Shown: positions 8,464-16,674 of the stretch, one piece after another
Numbering within the stretch: the first letter of the stretch is position 1
Layout of the letters: each line of letters begins with the position of its first letter
Translations under genes and position numbers: made by a program
Assembly: GCA_016190245.1 (NCBI GenBank)
Contig: JACPQY010000027.1
Span: forward strand, 1 to 36,384
Origin: Nitrospirota bacterium
GTDB lineage: Bacteria; JACPQY01
Direction: 5' to 3'
DNA length: 36,384 bases
Notes under the pieces: generated by a model
The model's database searches: none
Seen by the model: the letters and a program-made list of their open reading frames with translations, nothing else
What the model was told of the DNA's origin: nothing

Positions 8464-10127
8464 TTGAACGGCCTCTGCCGGTGGATCTTCGCGGGAGGCC
8501 TCGCCCTCGTCGGTGGAGCGTCGCCCGCCTGCGAAGAAAACGTCGGCACCGTCACCGTTCGCCTCGTGAGCCCCCCCCCGCCTACCCCCAGACGCTGGCG
8601 GGAGTGCGGCGCTTCGTGCTCAAAGTCGAGAAAGCGGGCGAGGTGCTGGCAGAACACGCGTTCACGAGCCGTGAGGAAATCACGGTGCCGGGTGTGGATG
8701 TGGTGGACGGCGCGTACATCGTGCTCGAGGGGCGGACCCCGGCCGGCAAGCTTCTGGCAAAAGGAAAGGTGGGGCCGATCGACCTGTCGCGGGCGCGGGC
8801 GAACGGCGAGCTGACCGTCACGATGTTCTTCGGCGACGTGCGGCTCTTCACGCCATTTGCCGAATCTAGCTTGGGGAGGGTGGATCACCGGGCGGCGCGG
8901 CTGCCCAACGCAGATGTCCTCATCACGGGCGGCGACCGCCTCGTCTCCTTGGATGTCGATCTTGACGGCGACGGCCGGAACGAGACGATCCAGCAGCCGC
9001 GTTCTTCCTCCACCTACGAGGTGTTGAGTCTCCAGACGCTCGAACTCACGACGTACCCGAACCGGGTGGATTTCTCTCCCGCGCCCCGGACGAAGCATCA
9101 GGCCGTGGTCCTGCCGGACAACCGCGTGGTGCTGGTGGGCGGGGCCTCACGGCTCCCCACCAGCCTTAACCTGGGCATTGGCGACTATCGCAATGACGTC
9201 GAGATCTTCGACCCGGATGAAGTCACGATTCAGGCCCGCGCCGCGCTGGCCTTCGGGAGGTGGGACCACTCGGCCACGCTGCTCCCCGATGGGCGCATTC
9301 TGGTGGCGGGGGGCCGGGGGGGGGAAGGCAAGGGATCCCTCCCGGGCTCGGTTCTCGCCCATGCCGAACTGCTGGAGGTCGAGCCCAAAGGCTTCGTCCC
9401 GTCGGATCCGTCCGAGGCGGCGACGCGTACGACCGCTCTCGAACCGGGCCCCACCTGCGCGCGGGCCGGGCATTCGGCCGCCTACGTGCCCTCGGTCGGC
9501 AGGGTTCTCCTGGTGGGAGGCGTGGATTCGACCGGGACGGCGACGGACTGCGTGGAGGCCTACATTCCGGAGGAGCGGCGGTTCGAGAAGGTCGAGATGG
9601 TGTCTTCGGACGGCTCGACGGTCTGGCGGGGACGGACCGGCATCGCCACGGCCTATTCCGCCGCGCGCGGCGAGCTCTACCTTGTGGGGGGGGCGGCCAT
9701 CCCGAGGGACTCAGCCGACCAGCCCACGGGCACCGCTCGGCCGGTCAATTTTCTGGATGTGCTGACGTTCGACCTGACGGCTCCCCATCGCGTCACGTTC
9801 GAGCGGGTTCCCATGGTGCTCGATAGCGGGACCGTGGAATCCCGCGCTCAGTCACGCGCGGCCTTCCTCCCGGATGGCCGCCTCCTGATCGTGGGTGGGG
9901 AGGCGATCATTCTCGATCAGGTGCTCCCGGCCCGGGCGTGGCTCATCTTCGATCCCGCGACCCGCCGGTTCAGCTCCTCGGGAGACCAGGGCCTCACGGA
10001 AGCCCGTCGCATGGGCCATTCGCTCGCCGTCCTGCCAAATGGAGAGGTGCTCGTCATAGGCGGCGAGGTCGCCTCCGACCGCTACGCGAAACTGGTGGAG
10101 TGGTACACGCCGGAGGAGGGGTCGTGA
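8464..10127 (+). CDS. Secreted seven-repeat Kelch propeller protein, frame broken at a C9 tract
   Basis: Translation most likely begins at TTG 8464, just after a strong GAGGAGGGGA site. It encodes a signal peptide (LNGLCRWIFAGGLALVGG, then ASPAC) and about 13 mature residues. At the C9 run 8571-8579 this frame must shift by -1 to enter the long frame that continues YPQTLAGVRRFVLKVEK and ends at 10127. One more C would restore a single reading frame of about 555 residues. The long frame has seven Kelch-like blades, each with a D/GHSA-LPDGRVLVVGG-type signature (near 8885, 9095, 9265, 9470, 9640, 9855 and 10010). The product is probably a periplasmic or surface beta-propeller; its ligand is unknown. 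The frame that skips the signal peptide begins with an implausible Arg-rich stretch. Confidence 0.8.
8571..8579 (+). repeat. C9 homopolymer at the Kelch frame break
   Basis: Nine consecutive C residues join the signal-peptide frame to the propeller frame. A C10 allele would give Ser-Pro-Pro-Pro-Ala-Tyr and a continuous protein. Slipped-strand mispairing, transcriptional slippage and a sequencing indel are all possible explanations. Confidence 0.85.
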
Positions 10128-10134
10128 GCTCCGG

Positions 10135-10162
10135 TTGCAGCGGCGCGCGCTTGGGGTAACAT
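10135..10162 (+). promoter_or_regulatory. Predicted promoter of gcdH
   Basis: TTGCAG (10135-10140), a 16-nt spacer and TAACAT (10157-10162). The -10 box ends 8 nt before the gcdH ATG, so the mRNA is predicted to be leaderless or nearly so; no ribosome binding site fits in the gap. Confidence 0.5.
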
Positions 10163-10170
10163 CGCGGGCC

Positions 10171-11328
10171 ATGGACCTCTACGCGAACGAGCAGCTCCTG
10201 GGCCCCGAGGAGCGGAGCGTACGCGATGCCGTACGCCAGTTCGTGAAGGCCGAGTTCATGCCTCTGGTGCGGCGTCACCACCGGGAGGGCACGTTCCCCA
10301 TCGAGATCGCGCCACGCCTGGCCGCCCTCGGCGTGTTCGGCGCGCATCTCAAGGGCTACGGCTGCGCGGGGCTCGGCGCCGTGTCCTGCGGGCTCATCAT
10401 GCAGGAGCTCGAGCGCGGCGATTCCGGCCTGCGGAGCTTCGCCTCGGTCCAAAGCTCCCTGTGCATGACCGCGATCCACCAATTCGGCACGGAGGCCCAC
10501 AAGCAGGAGTGGCTGCCGCGTCTGGCCAAGGCGGAGCGGTTCGCCTGCTTCGGCCTTACCGAGCCCGATTTCGGCTCCAACCCCTCCGGCATGCGGACCA
10601 CGGCCCGCGAGGTGAACGGCGGGTACGTGCTCAACGGCACGAAGATGTGGATCACCAACGGTTCGATCGCCGACGTGGCGGTGGTCTGGGCCAAGACAGG
10701 CCCAGGCGCCGACAGCATCCGCGGATTCCTCGTGCGGAAGGGCACCCCCGGGTTCTCCGCGAGGGACATCCATGGCAAGTTCTCGATGAGGGCTTCGATC
10801 ACGTCGGATCTCGTGTTGGAAGATGTCCGCGTGGATGAAGGTGACCTCCTGCCGGCCTCGAACGGGCTCAAATCCGCGCTGGCCTGCCTGAACCAGGCGC
10901 GGTACGGCATCATCTGGGGCGTGATCGGCGCGGCGCGGGCCTGCTTCGAGGAGGCCCTCGACTACGCGAAGACGCGCGTTCAGTTCTCACGACCGATCGC
11001 GGGACACCAGCTCGTGCAGGAGAAACTCGTGCGGATGGCAACGGAGATCACGAAGGCCGAGCTCCTCGCCCTCAGGCTCGCCTCGCTCAAGGACGGTGGA
11101 CAGGTCCGCCCGGCACAGATTTCGCTCGCAAAAATGAACAACGTGGAAATAGCCCTCGACGTCGCTCGAATGGCCCGCGACATCATGGGAGCAAACGGGA
11201 TCCTCGACGATTACCAGACGATTCGCCACCTTCTGAACCTGGAGACGGTCAAGACCTACGAGGGCACGCACAACATCCACCTCCTCGTGGTGGGGCAGGC
11301 ACTCACCGGGATAGGCGCATTTGATTGA
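10171..11328 (+). CDS. gcdH: Glutaryl-CoA dehydrogenase (acyl-CoA dehydrogenase family)
   Basis: FAD-dependent enzyme that oxidises, and in most members decarboxylates, glutaryl-CoA to crotonyl-CoA in lysine/tryptophan or aromatic degradation. The 385 residues align along their length with the human and bacterial enzymes as I know them: YGCAGLGAVSCGLI, LRSFASVQSSL with substrate-carboxylate Arg R88, CFGLTEPDFGSNP, NGTKMWITN, GKFSMRAS, and the catalytic base E364 in TYEGTHNIH. I chose ATG 10171 because a -10 box lies just upstream and longer starts lack support. It is monocistronic as far as visible; no other genes of the pathway are nearby. Confidence 0.93.
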   Translation: MDLYANEQLLGPEERSVRDAVRQFVKAEFMPLVRRHHREGTFPIEIAPRLAALGVFGAHLKGYGCAGLGAVSCGLIMQELERGDSGLRSFASVQSSLCMTAIHQFGTEAHKQEWLPRLAKAERFACFGLTEPDFGSNPSGMRTTAREVNGGYVLNGTKMWITNGSIADVAVVWAKTGPGADSIRGFLVRKGTPGFSARDIHGKFSMRASITSDLVLEDVRVDEGDLLPASNGLKSALACLNQARYGIIWGVIGAARACFEEALDYAKTRVQFSRPIAGHQLVQEKLVRMATEITKAELLALRLASLKDGGQVRPAQISLAKMNNVEIALDVARMARDIMGANGILDDYQTIRHLLNLETVKTYEGTHNIHLLVVGQALTGIGAFD

Positions 11329-11427
11329 GTATGGGATGGCGGAGTCTCGGTGGGGTTCACGTACCCCAAGGTTGGTGACGGGCGTCACGGCGGGCAGGTT
11401 GCGGCATGGCGGCGGGATTGGTTCCAT

Positions 11428-11455
11428 TTGGATTTATTTTGTGTAATAATACATT
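11428..11455 (+). promoter_or_regulatory. Possible promoter of the large lipoprotein gene
   Basis: TTGGAT (11428-11433), a 16-nt spacer and TACATT (11450-11455) lie in a strikingly AT-rich island within GC-rich sequence. This places transcription start near 11462 and argues against the ATG at 11406. Confidence 0.4.
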
Positions 11456-11474
11456 AGCACTTCGCGCCAATGGC

Positions 11475-13715
11475 ATGTCGGTTGCTGATAACCGGTTGGT
11501 GGAACGGACGGTGACGGCTCGGGAGACCTTCCGGCTGGCCTTGGCCGGCTGGCTATTCCTCGGCTCGGTCCTGGCTGGATGCGGGTCGCAGTCCAGCGGG
11601 ACCGGGACCCCGCGCGTCGATCCGGAGTCCACGCCGTACTTGCTCGCCGGTGCGGCCGAGGTTGTAGCCGCCGTGGATGAGGCCATCTCAGCGCTCGATT
11701 CCATCACCACGTCCAACGAATCGGTTGATTCTCTTTCGACGGCGGCGCTCGGTCTCGAAGGTGTGAGAATGGAGGACTCGTCCGCCTCATCCGGCAAGTC
11801 CTCCGGTGGAAAAGGCGGAAAGGGGTCGCCTGCCCGGGCGCCGAATCAGAACGCGCCTCTCTGCAACGAACTGAAGAGTTTGGAGTCCGAGGCGCTGCGC
11901 CAGATCACCCGTGGCCTTGGGTCGCTCCCGCTGACCCTTTCCTGCCGGGTGGTGACGAAGCCCGGGCCCCAGTCGTACGAAATTAATTCTCTCTTCACGG
12001 CGGACTATCCGTCCGACCCGAGCTACACGGATGGGCGGCTCGTGGCCCGCCTCAACGTCCCGCTCGGCGAGATCCCGCTTGGCGCTCGCTCCCTCGTGGC
12101 CAAAGATCTGACGGAACGGACCACGGCCCAGGGGTTCACCTGCGACACCGAAACCGTGACGCTCACCTGTTCACGACAGTTCATCCCCTTCTGCGCCGAA
12201 CCCGAGACGAGTCTCGACACGTGCGCGCCCGTCTATCTGGGGAAGCGCCTCGATCCGGCGCGCGTGAAACCCGGCCGCGGCTATCTCGACGTTTCGAAAG
12301 ACGAGGCGCGCTCCTTCATGGAGGCACTTCGATCGGGCGCGACCGCCGCTTCATCGTGGACCGTCAGCGACGCGGCTTGGATCACACGGATCGATCGGCG
12401 CACGATCGAAACGACCGAGCAGACCCGTGCCAAGGGCGCGTCCGTGGTCTCCTCTCGAACGGAGAGGACGGAAATCGTCAGCCATCGCTTCTCCACCACC
12501 GATGCCGCAGCGGAGCTCCCGGCGGCCATCCGCGCGGTGGTCGAGAAGGAAGACATTTCGTGGTTGGACCCGACGGGGAGCACGGTGCTCGGTGTGGCCC
12601 TCCGCTACCGATTCGAGGGCGCCGAAGAGTCGGCGTGCGAGGTCCGCGATCCGTACGACAGCGTGTGGTCCGCGTCCGGGAAGGCGATGCGGGGCGGCTC
12701 GCTGGAGCTGGGGAGCCAGGGGTCTTTTGCGGGAAGCGAATCGGCCGGTTGCCGTGCCTACACCACCGGGGCCACCGAGGCGGAGAAGCAGATGGTGATG
12801 TCCGTTTCGGAGACGGTCCACCGGGAGTTTGCGTCCCCGGCGGAGGGGGCGGCGGAGGTGAGGCCGGTCTCCGAGGTGGCGGCCCGCCGAACGGCCGTGC
12901 GGACGACGTGGCCGATCCCCGAGGGTGAGACCTGCCCGGGCGCCGGAGAGATTCGCGTGCAGAGCCGCGTGACGTTCAGCGACGGTCACTCCGAAGAGCG
13001 CGAACAGCGTCTTCGGAAGAAGGACAAGGTTTGCGAGCCCGTCGTGAAGGCCATAGACGGCGACGACACGAAGACCTCAAAAGGGGATCTCGCCGTGGAC
13101 GAGGAGACCGGGAAGCTGTCGGGAAGGGTGCGTGACGTAGACGTGGAGGTTTCGGGAGATGCGGAAGGGGTGCGCGAGGTGAAGCTGAGCCGAGTGGGCT
13201 CGGGCCGCACGGTCGAGGGCACCGTCACCCTCCACACCCTGCCTGGTCCCGACGGGGTGAAGGGCCGGGGGAACGTGACGATCACAACGGGGGGCGGCGC
13301 CCGGGTGGCGCTGACGCTCACCATCGGGTCGGAGGGGATCCGCGAGGCGCGGGGAACGCTTGCGCGGCCCGATCGGCCCACGATGGAGGTGATCCAGACG
13401 CGGGGCCGCGAAGGCTACTCGATCGTCGCCCGGGAACTCGGCGGGGGCGCCGTGTCGTCCGCATCCCCTGATGCCGCGGGGCAGACGGCGGAAGTCCTGA
13501 CCGAGCTTCGCGTCACGTACCGCTCCCAGAGCGACGCGGGAAACACCTGCGAGGTGCTCGGCGAGGGTGAGTTCACCGATTTCCGCAAAGACCGGGACGC
13601 CGCCGTGATTCTTTATGAGGACGGGAGCGTGGCGCTGATCGACGCCGCCACGGGGCAAGTCACGATGGGCGAGGGACAGTCAGGCTCCACCTGCGCCGAC
13701 CGCGCCTCGGGCTGA
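11475..13715 (+). CDS. Large lipoprotein of unknown function
   Basis: I do not recognise this family. The N-terminus has a hydrophobic segment ending in a clear lipobox (GSVLAGCGSQSSG), so the mature protein is probably anchored in the outer membrane or periplasm. A Ser/Gly/Lys-rich low-complexity stretch follows (near SSGKSSGGKGGKG), then a long region rich in beta-type sequence with scattered Cys residues, and a C-terminal third that alternates GKLSGRVRDVDVEVSG- and VEGTVTLHTLPG-like segments, suggestive of beta-sandwich repeats. I chose ATG 11475 because the putative promoter lies just upstream; GTG 11511 would give a more typical signal peptide and is a good alternative, and ATG 11406 is possible. 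It stands alone between gcdH and tRNA-Ser. Confidence 0.75.
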   Translation: MSVADNRLVERTVTARETFRLALAGWLFLGSVLAGCGSQSSGTGTPRVDPESTPYLLAGAAEVVAAVDEAISALDSITTSNESVDSLSTAALGLEGVRMEDSSASSGKSSGGKGGKGSPARAPNQNAPLCNELKSLESEALRQITRGLGSLPLTLSCRVVTKPGPQSYEINSLFTADYPSDPSYTDGRLVARLNVPLGEIPLGARSLVAKDLTERTTAQGFTCDTETVTLTCSRQFIPFCAEPETSLDTCAPVYLGKRLDPARVKPGRGYLDVSKDEARSFMEALRSGATAASSWTVSDAAWITRIDRRTIETTEQTRAKGASVVSSRTERTEIVSHRFSTTDAAAELPAAIRAVVEKEDISWLDPTGSTVLGVALRYRFEGAEESACEVRDPYDSVWSASGKAMRGGSLELGSQGSFAGSESAGCRAYTTGATEAEKQMVMSVSETVHREFASPAEGAAEVRPVSEVAARRTAVRTTWPIPEGETCPGAGEIRVQSRVTFSDGHSEEREQRLRKKDKVCEPVVKAIDGDDTKTSKGDLAVDEETGKLSGRVRDVDVEVSGDAEGVREVKLSRVGSGRTVEGTVTLHTLPGPDGVKGRGNVTITTGGGARVALTLTIGSEGIREARGTLARPDRPTMEVIQTRGREGYSIVARELGGGAVSSASPDAAGQTAEVLTELRVTYRSQSDAGNTCEVLGEGEFTDFRKDRDAAVILYEDGSVALIDAATGQVTMGEGQSGSTCADRASG

Positions 13716-13770
13716 GATCCGGCGCGCGGTGCACCCTACGTGGTGAACCGCGGCACCCTCGTTTCCTTCC

Positions 13771-13785
13771 GGGCCATCCTGGCCC
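13771..13785 (-). terminator. Possible hairpin downstream of tRNA-Ser
   Basis: A perfect 6-bp GGGCCA/TGGCCC stem with a 3-nt loop lies about 34 nt beyond the 3' end of the tRNA. No U tract follows, so intrinsic termination is uncertain; it could also end the converging lipoprotein transcript. Confidence 0.25.
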
Positions 13786-13818
13786 TCCCCGTTTCCTCGG
13801 GTGCCGAACATCCTCGTT

Positions 13819-13905
13819 CGGAGAGGGAGGGATTTGAACCCTCGAGCCGGTTTCCCGACTACACGCTCTCCAGGCGTGCCGTTTCAACCGCTCACGCACC
13901 TCTCC
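13819..13905 (-). tRNA. tRNA-Ser(GGA)
   Basis: The reverse strand folds as a class II tRNA. The 7-bp acceptor pairs GGAGAGG (13905-13899) with CCTCTCC (13826-13820). The anticodon arm CACGC-CTGGAGA-GCGTG gives anticodon GGA, a long variable arm (TCGGGAAACCGG region) is typical of serine tRNAs, and the T arm is GAGGG-TTCAAAT-CCCTC. The discriminator is G and the CCA end is not encoded. Confidence 0.96.
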
Positions 13906-13921
13906 ATACATGGATGTATGG
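13904..13921. repeat. Palindrome abutting the tRNA-Ser 5' end
   Basis: CCATACAT-GG-ATGTATGG is an 18-nt inverted repeat touching the tRNA start. It could be a protein-binding site or part of the tRNA promoter, although no matching -35 box is visible. Apart from this, 13922-14120 holds only a short CGTGAATCGTGACG-type motif and the dodecin leader. Confidence 0.4.
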
Positions 13922-14120
13922 CCCCCGGAGTCGTGCCGAGGGCCTGGAGGGCCCGAGACCGATCGGAGGGGGCCGCGACTCGTGAATCGTGACGTGTGAG
14001 GCGAAACTGCGCCCGCCGCTCCTCACGCATCACTCATCTCACGGGCCATGCGAATGGTGAACGCCGGAGGGCGAACAGTCAAGAATAGCTTCCGGTCTGG
14101 AATCGTGGTAAAGGAAAACC

Positions 14121-14324
14121 ATGCCCGTTGAGCGCGTGACGGAGATCATCGGCATCTCCAGCAAGAACTGGGACGATGCCGCGGTGCAGGCCTACGAGCG
14201 GGCAAAGAAGACGATCCGTGGGATCACTTCGTTCGAGGTGGTCCGCCAGACGGCCAAGGTGGAGAAGGGCGGGATCAAGGAATACCGGGCGCTCGTCAAG
14301 ATAACGTTTGTGGTGGAGGACTGA
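14121..14324 (+). CDS. Dodecin
   Basis: Small protein of 67 residues that matches the dodecin family in length and pattern: V-E-R-V-T-E-I-I-G-I-S-S at the start, NWDDAAVQAYERAKKTI in the helix, and EYRALVKITFVVED as the last strand. Dodecins form hollow dodecamers that bind flavin and sometimes CoA, acting as flavin buffers. A good AAAGGA site precedes the ATG. The 3' end overlaps the convergent scpB gene by 29 bp. It is close to gcdH, but a functional link between this flavin-storage protein and that flavoenzyme is speculation. Confidence 0.92.
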   Translation: MPVERVTEIIGISSKNWDDAAVQAYERAKKTIRGITSFEVVRQTAKVEKGGIKEYRALVKITFVVED

Positions 14325-14916
14325 CCTCCTCCGCGGCAGTTCCCGCAGGGTCAACCTCCGGTTCATCTTTCGGGACGAGTTCATCAATCTGGCGCAGCGT
14401 GGGCAGATCGCCGATCTCGTTGAGTCCGAAGAGCTCCAGAAACTCCTTCGTGGTCCCGTAGAGAAGCGGCCGGCCGGGCACTTCCTTCTTGCCTGTGATC
14501 CGGACCAGCCCCTTCTCGAGCAGCTTCCCCATCACGGCGGTGCAGTCCACGCCGCGGATGGCCTCGATCTCGGCCCGCGTGAGCGGCTGTTTGTAGGCGA
14601 TGATGGAAAGGGTCTCGAGGGCGGAACGGGAGAACCGTTCCGGCTTGGCGGCGAGGAACTTTTGGAGCCACGGAGCGAGAGCATGGTCCGTTCGGAGTTG
14701 GTAGCCGCCGGCCACGTGAACGAGCACGATCCCATGTCCCTCGCGATACTGCTCTTCGAGCTCGAGGAGGGCCTGGCGAATCTTTTCGCGCAGGCCTTCG
14801 CGCCGGTCCGCCGGCGTGTTCCGCTCGATGAACGAGGCCAGCGAAGGGAAGGTGAGCGGTTTCTGGGCGATGAAGAGCAGGGCCTCGACGATTTTTCTAG
14901 TGTCCGTTGTTTCCAT
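14296..14916 (-). CDS. scpB: Segregation and condensation protein B
   Basis: Winged-helix partner of ScpA in the SMC condensin complex, which compacts and segregates chromosomes. From ATG 14916, with GGAGG upstream, the protein has 206 residues. Conserved segments are IVEALLFIAQKPLT at the start, LVHVAGGYQLRT, and the hallmark ALETLSIIAYKQPLTRAEIE followed by IRGVDCTAVMGKLLEKGLV. A Pro-rich acidic tail ends the protein. It overlaps the end of scpA by 20 bp, so the two are coupled, and it converges on the dodecin gene. Confidence 0.96.
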   Translation of the reverse strand: METTDTRKIVEALLFIAQKPLTFPSLASFIERNTPADRREGLREKIRQALLELEEQYREGHGIVLVHVAGGYQLRTDHALAPWLQKFLAAKPERFSRSALETLSIIAYKQPLTRAEIEAIRGVDCTAVMGKLLEKGLVRITGKKEVPGRPLLYGTTKEFLELFGLNEIGDLPTLRQIDELVPKDEPEVDPAGTAAEEVSPPPQTLS

Positions 14917-15637
14917 AGTCCGTCCTCCGAAGCAGCACGCTGCCGAACGCTTCCTTCTGAAAGATCGCGAGCCTGCGCCGCTTGGCCAACTCGAGCACCG
15001 CAATGAAGCAGAGCACCAACTCGAAGCGGTTCCGGCTCATCTGGAAGATTTGTTCGAGGAGTCCTTCGCCGCGCTCGGCCAGCCAGGCGAGGATCTGTTC
15101 CATCTTCTGCTCGGCGGTCATGGGCTCGAGTTCGATCTCGTGCTGCAGCTCGTGGGGCATCCGCGAAAGCACCTCGCGGTAGACGCGAAGGAGGTCGAAG
15201 AGACTGGCGGCGAGCTCCGGCTCCGGCACCCCGATCGAGTCGGTCTCCTCCTGCGGCATCTCGCGGGCGAAGACATCACGCCCGAGGAGCGCGAAAGCCC
15301 CGAGGTGCTGGCCGGTCTCCTGGAAGAGTTGGTGCTCCAAGAGCCTCCGGGCCAGTTCCTCGCGCGGATCCTCCTCGTCGTCCTCGAAGGCCTCGGGGAG
15401 GAGCATGCGGGACTTGATGTAGAGCAGGGTGGCCGCCATGGCGAGGAACTCGCCGGCCACGTTGATGTTGAGGCCCTGCATGAGCGTCAGGTATTCGAGA
15501 TACTGCTCGGTGATGCGGGAGATGGGGATGTCGTAGATGTTGAGCTTGTCCTTGCGGACGAGGTGGAGGAGGAGGTCGAGGGGCCCCTCGAACACGTCAA
15601 GCTTGACTTCGATGTGCCCTTCCACGTGTCCTACCAC
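14897..15637 (-). CDS. scpA: Segregation and condensation protein A
   Basis: Kleisin subunit that bridges the SMC heads. The 246-residue protein shows the family start (KLDVFEGPLDLLLHLVRKDKLNIYDI), the helix QYLEYLTLMQGLNINVAGEF with LLYIKSRMLLP, and a C-terminal winged-helix end (FELVLCFIAVLELAKRRRLAIFQ). The start is GTG at 15637, only 2 nt after the trpS stop; a second GTG at 15625, with AGGA close upstream, is a possible alternative. It is the middle gene of trpS-scpA-scpB. Confidence 0.96.
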   Translation of the reverse strand: MVGHVEGHIEVKLDVFEGPLDLLLHLVRKDKLNIYDIPISRITEQYLEYLTLMQGLNINVAGEFLAMAATLLYIKSRMLLPEAFEDDEEDPREELARRLLEHQLFQETGQHLGAFALLGRDVFAREMPQEETDSIGVPEPELAASLFDLLRVYREVLSRMPHELQHEIELEPMTAEQKMEQILAWLAERGEGLLEQIFQMSRNRFELVLCFIAVLELAKRRRLAIFQKEAFGSVLLRRTDYGNNGH

Positions 15638-15639
15638 GG

Positions 15640-16623
15640 TCAGTTCACCCGCACGGCTTCGCGGATTTCCCGCAGCGTGGTTTCAGCCACGGCGCGCGCG
15701 CGGGCGGAACCCTCGCGGAGGATCTCCCATACGCGCTCGCGCTGGGCCTCATATTCCCGGCGCCTTTCCTGGTAGGCCGGCAGGGTGCGTCGGAGGCTCT
15801 CGAGAAGGAGCTCCTTGTCTTCGCGGCATCCGAGCGTAGCCGCCCGGCAATCGCGCTCGATCGGCGCCACCGCCTCCGGGGTGGAATGGAGCTTGTGATA
15901 GGGGAACAGGACGCACAGATCGGGGTGGCCGGGATCGTTCCGTCTGGGGCGCTGCACGTCGGTCACCATGTTCCTCACCTTCTCTTCGATAACAGGCCAA
16001 GAATCGGATAGATAGATAGCATTGTTAAAGCTCTTGCTCATCTTTCTGCCGTCCGTTCCGAGCAGCTTGGAGGTCCCCGTGAGGAGGGCCTGGGGCTCCG
16101 GGAGTTTGAGGCCGAAGAGGTGGTTGAATCGGCGGACGATCTCCCGCGCGAGTTCGAGGTGGGGCACCTGGTCGGCTCCCACCGGAACGTGGTTGGCCCG
16201 GTAGAGGACCACGTCGGCGGTCTGGAGGATCGGGTAGCCGAGAAAGCCGTAGGTCGAGAGGTCCTTGCCGCCGGCTTGGCTCATCGCATCTTTATAGGTG
16301 GGGTTGCGCTCCAGCCAGCCGAGGGGGGTGACCATGGAAAGCAGGAGATACAGCTCGGCATGTTGTTTGACTTCGGATTGGAGGAAGAGGGTGCTCCGCT
16401 CGGGATCGAGGCCGGCCGCAAGCCAGTCAATCACCATTTCGATGACGCTCTCGCGCATGTCGGCCACGCTCTCGTATTCGGTGGTCAGGGCGTGCCAGTC
16501 GGCCACAAAGTAGTAGCACCGGTGACGCGCCTGGAGATCGGCCCAGTTGGTGAGAACGCCGTGGAGATGCCCGAGGTGAAGTTTCCCGGTCGGCCTCATG
16601 CCGCTGACGACCACTTCCTCCAT
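15640..16623 (-). CDS. trpS: Tryptophanyl-tRNA synthetase
   Basis: Class I synthetase that charges tRNA-Trp. The 327 residues have the nucleotide-binding HIGH-type motif in PTGKLHLGHLHG and the KMSKS loop in GRKMSKSFNNAI. Other signatures include FVADWHALTTEY, YPILQTADVVLY and PVGADQVPHLELAREI. The length is usual for the family. The start at ATG 16623 is followed by GGAGGA inside the gene, but no site lies upstream, because the predicted -10 box is only 11 nt away. It is the first gene of a three-gene operon with scpA and scpB. Confidence 0.97.
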   Translation of the reverse strand: MEEVVVSGMRPTGKLHLGHLHGVLTNWADLQARHRCYYFVADWHALTTEYESVADMRESVIEMVIDWLAAGLDPERSTLFLQSEVKQHAELYLLLSMVTPLGWLERNPTYKDAMSQAGGKDLSTYGFLGYPILQTADVVLYRANHVPVGADQVPHLELAREIVRRFNHLFGLKLPEPQALLTGTSKLLGTDGRKMSKSFNNAIYLSDSWPVIEEKVRNMVTDVQRPRRNDPGHPDLCVLFPYHKLHSTPEAVAPIERDCRAATLGCREDKELLLESLRRTLPAYQERRREYEAQRERVWEILREGSARARAVAETTLREIREAVRVN

Positions 16624-16634
16624 AAAGTTGGACC

Positions 16635-16663
16635 ATTTTATTCGCTTTTCTTCAGATGCGCAA
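16635..16663 (-). promoter_or_regulatory. Predicted promoter of trpS-scpA-scpB
   Basis: On the minus strand TTGCGC (16663-16658), a 17-nt spacer and TAAAAT (16640-16635). The -10 ends 11 nt before the trpS ATG, implying a leader of about 5 nt. Confidence 0.55.
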
Positions 16664-16674
16664 TCCGATTCGTG

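Noticed and set aside
8481-8570. Kelch protein starting at 8481 in the long frame
   Set aside because: The first 30 residues would be Arg-rich with no export signal, while the other frame has a strong ribosome site and a signal peptide.
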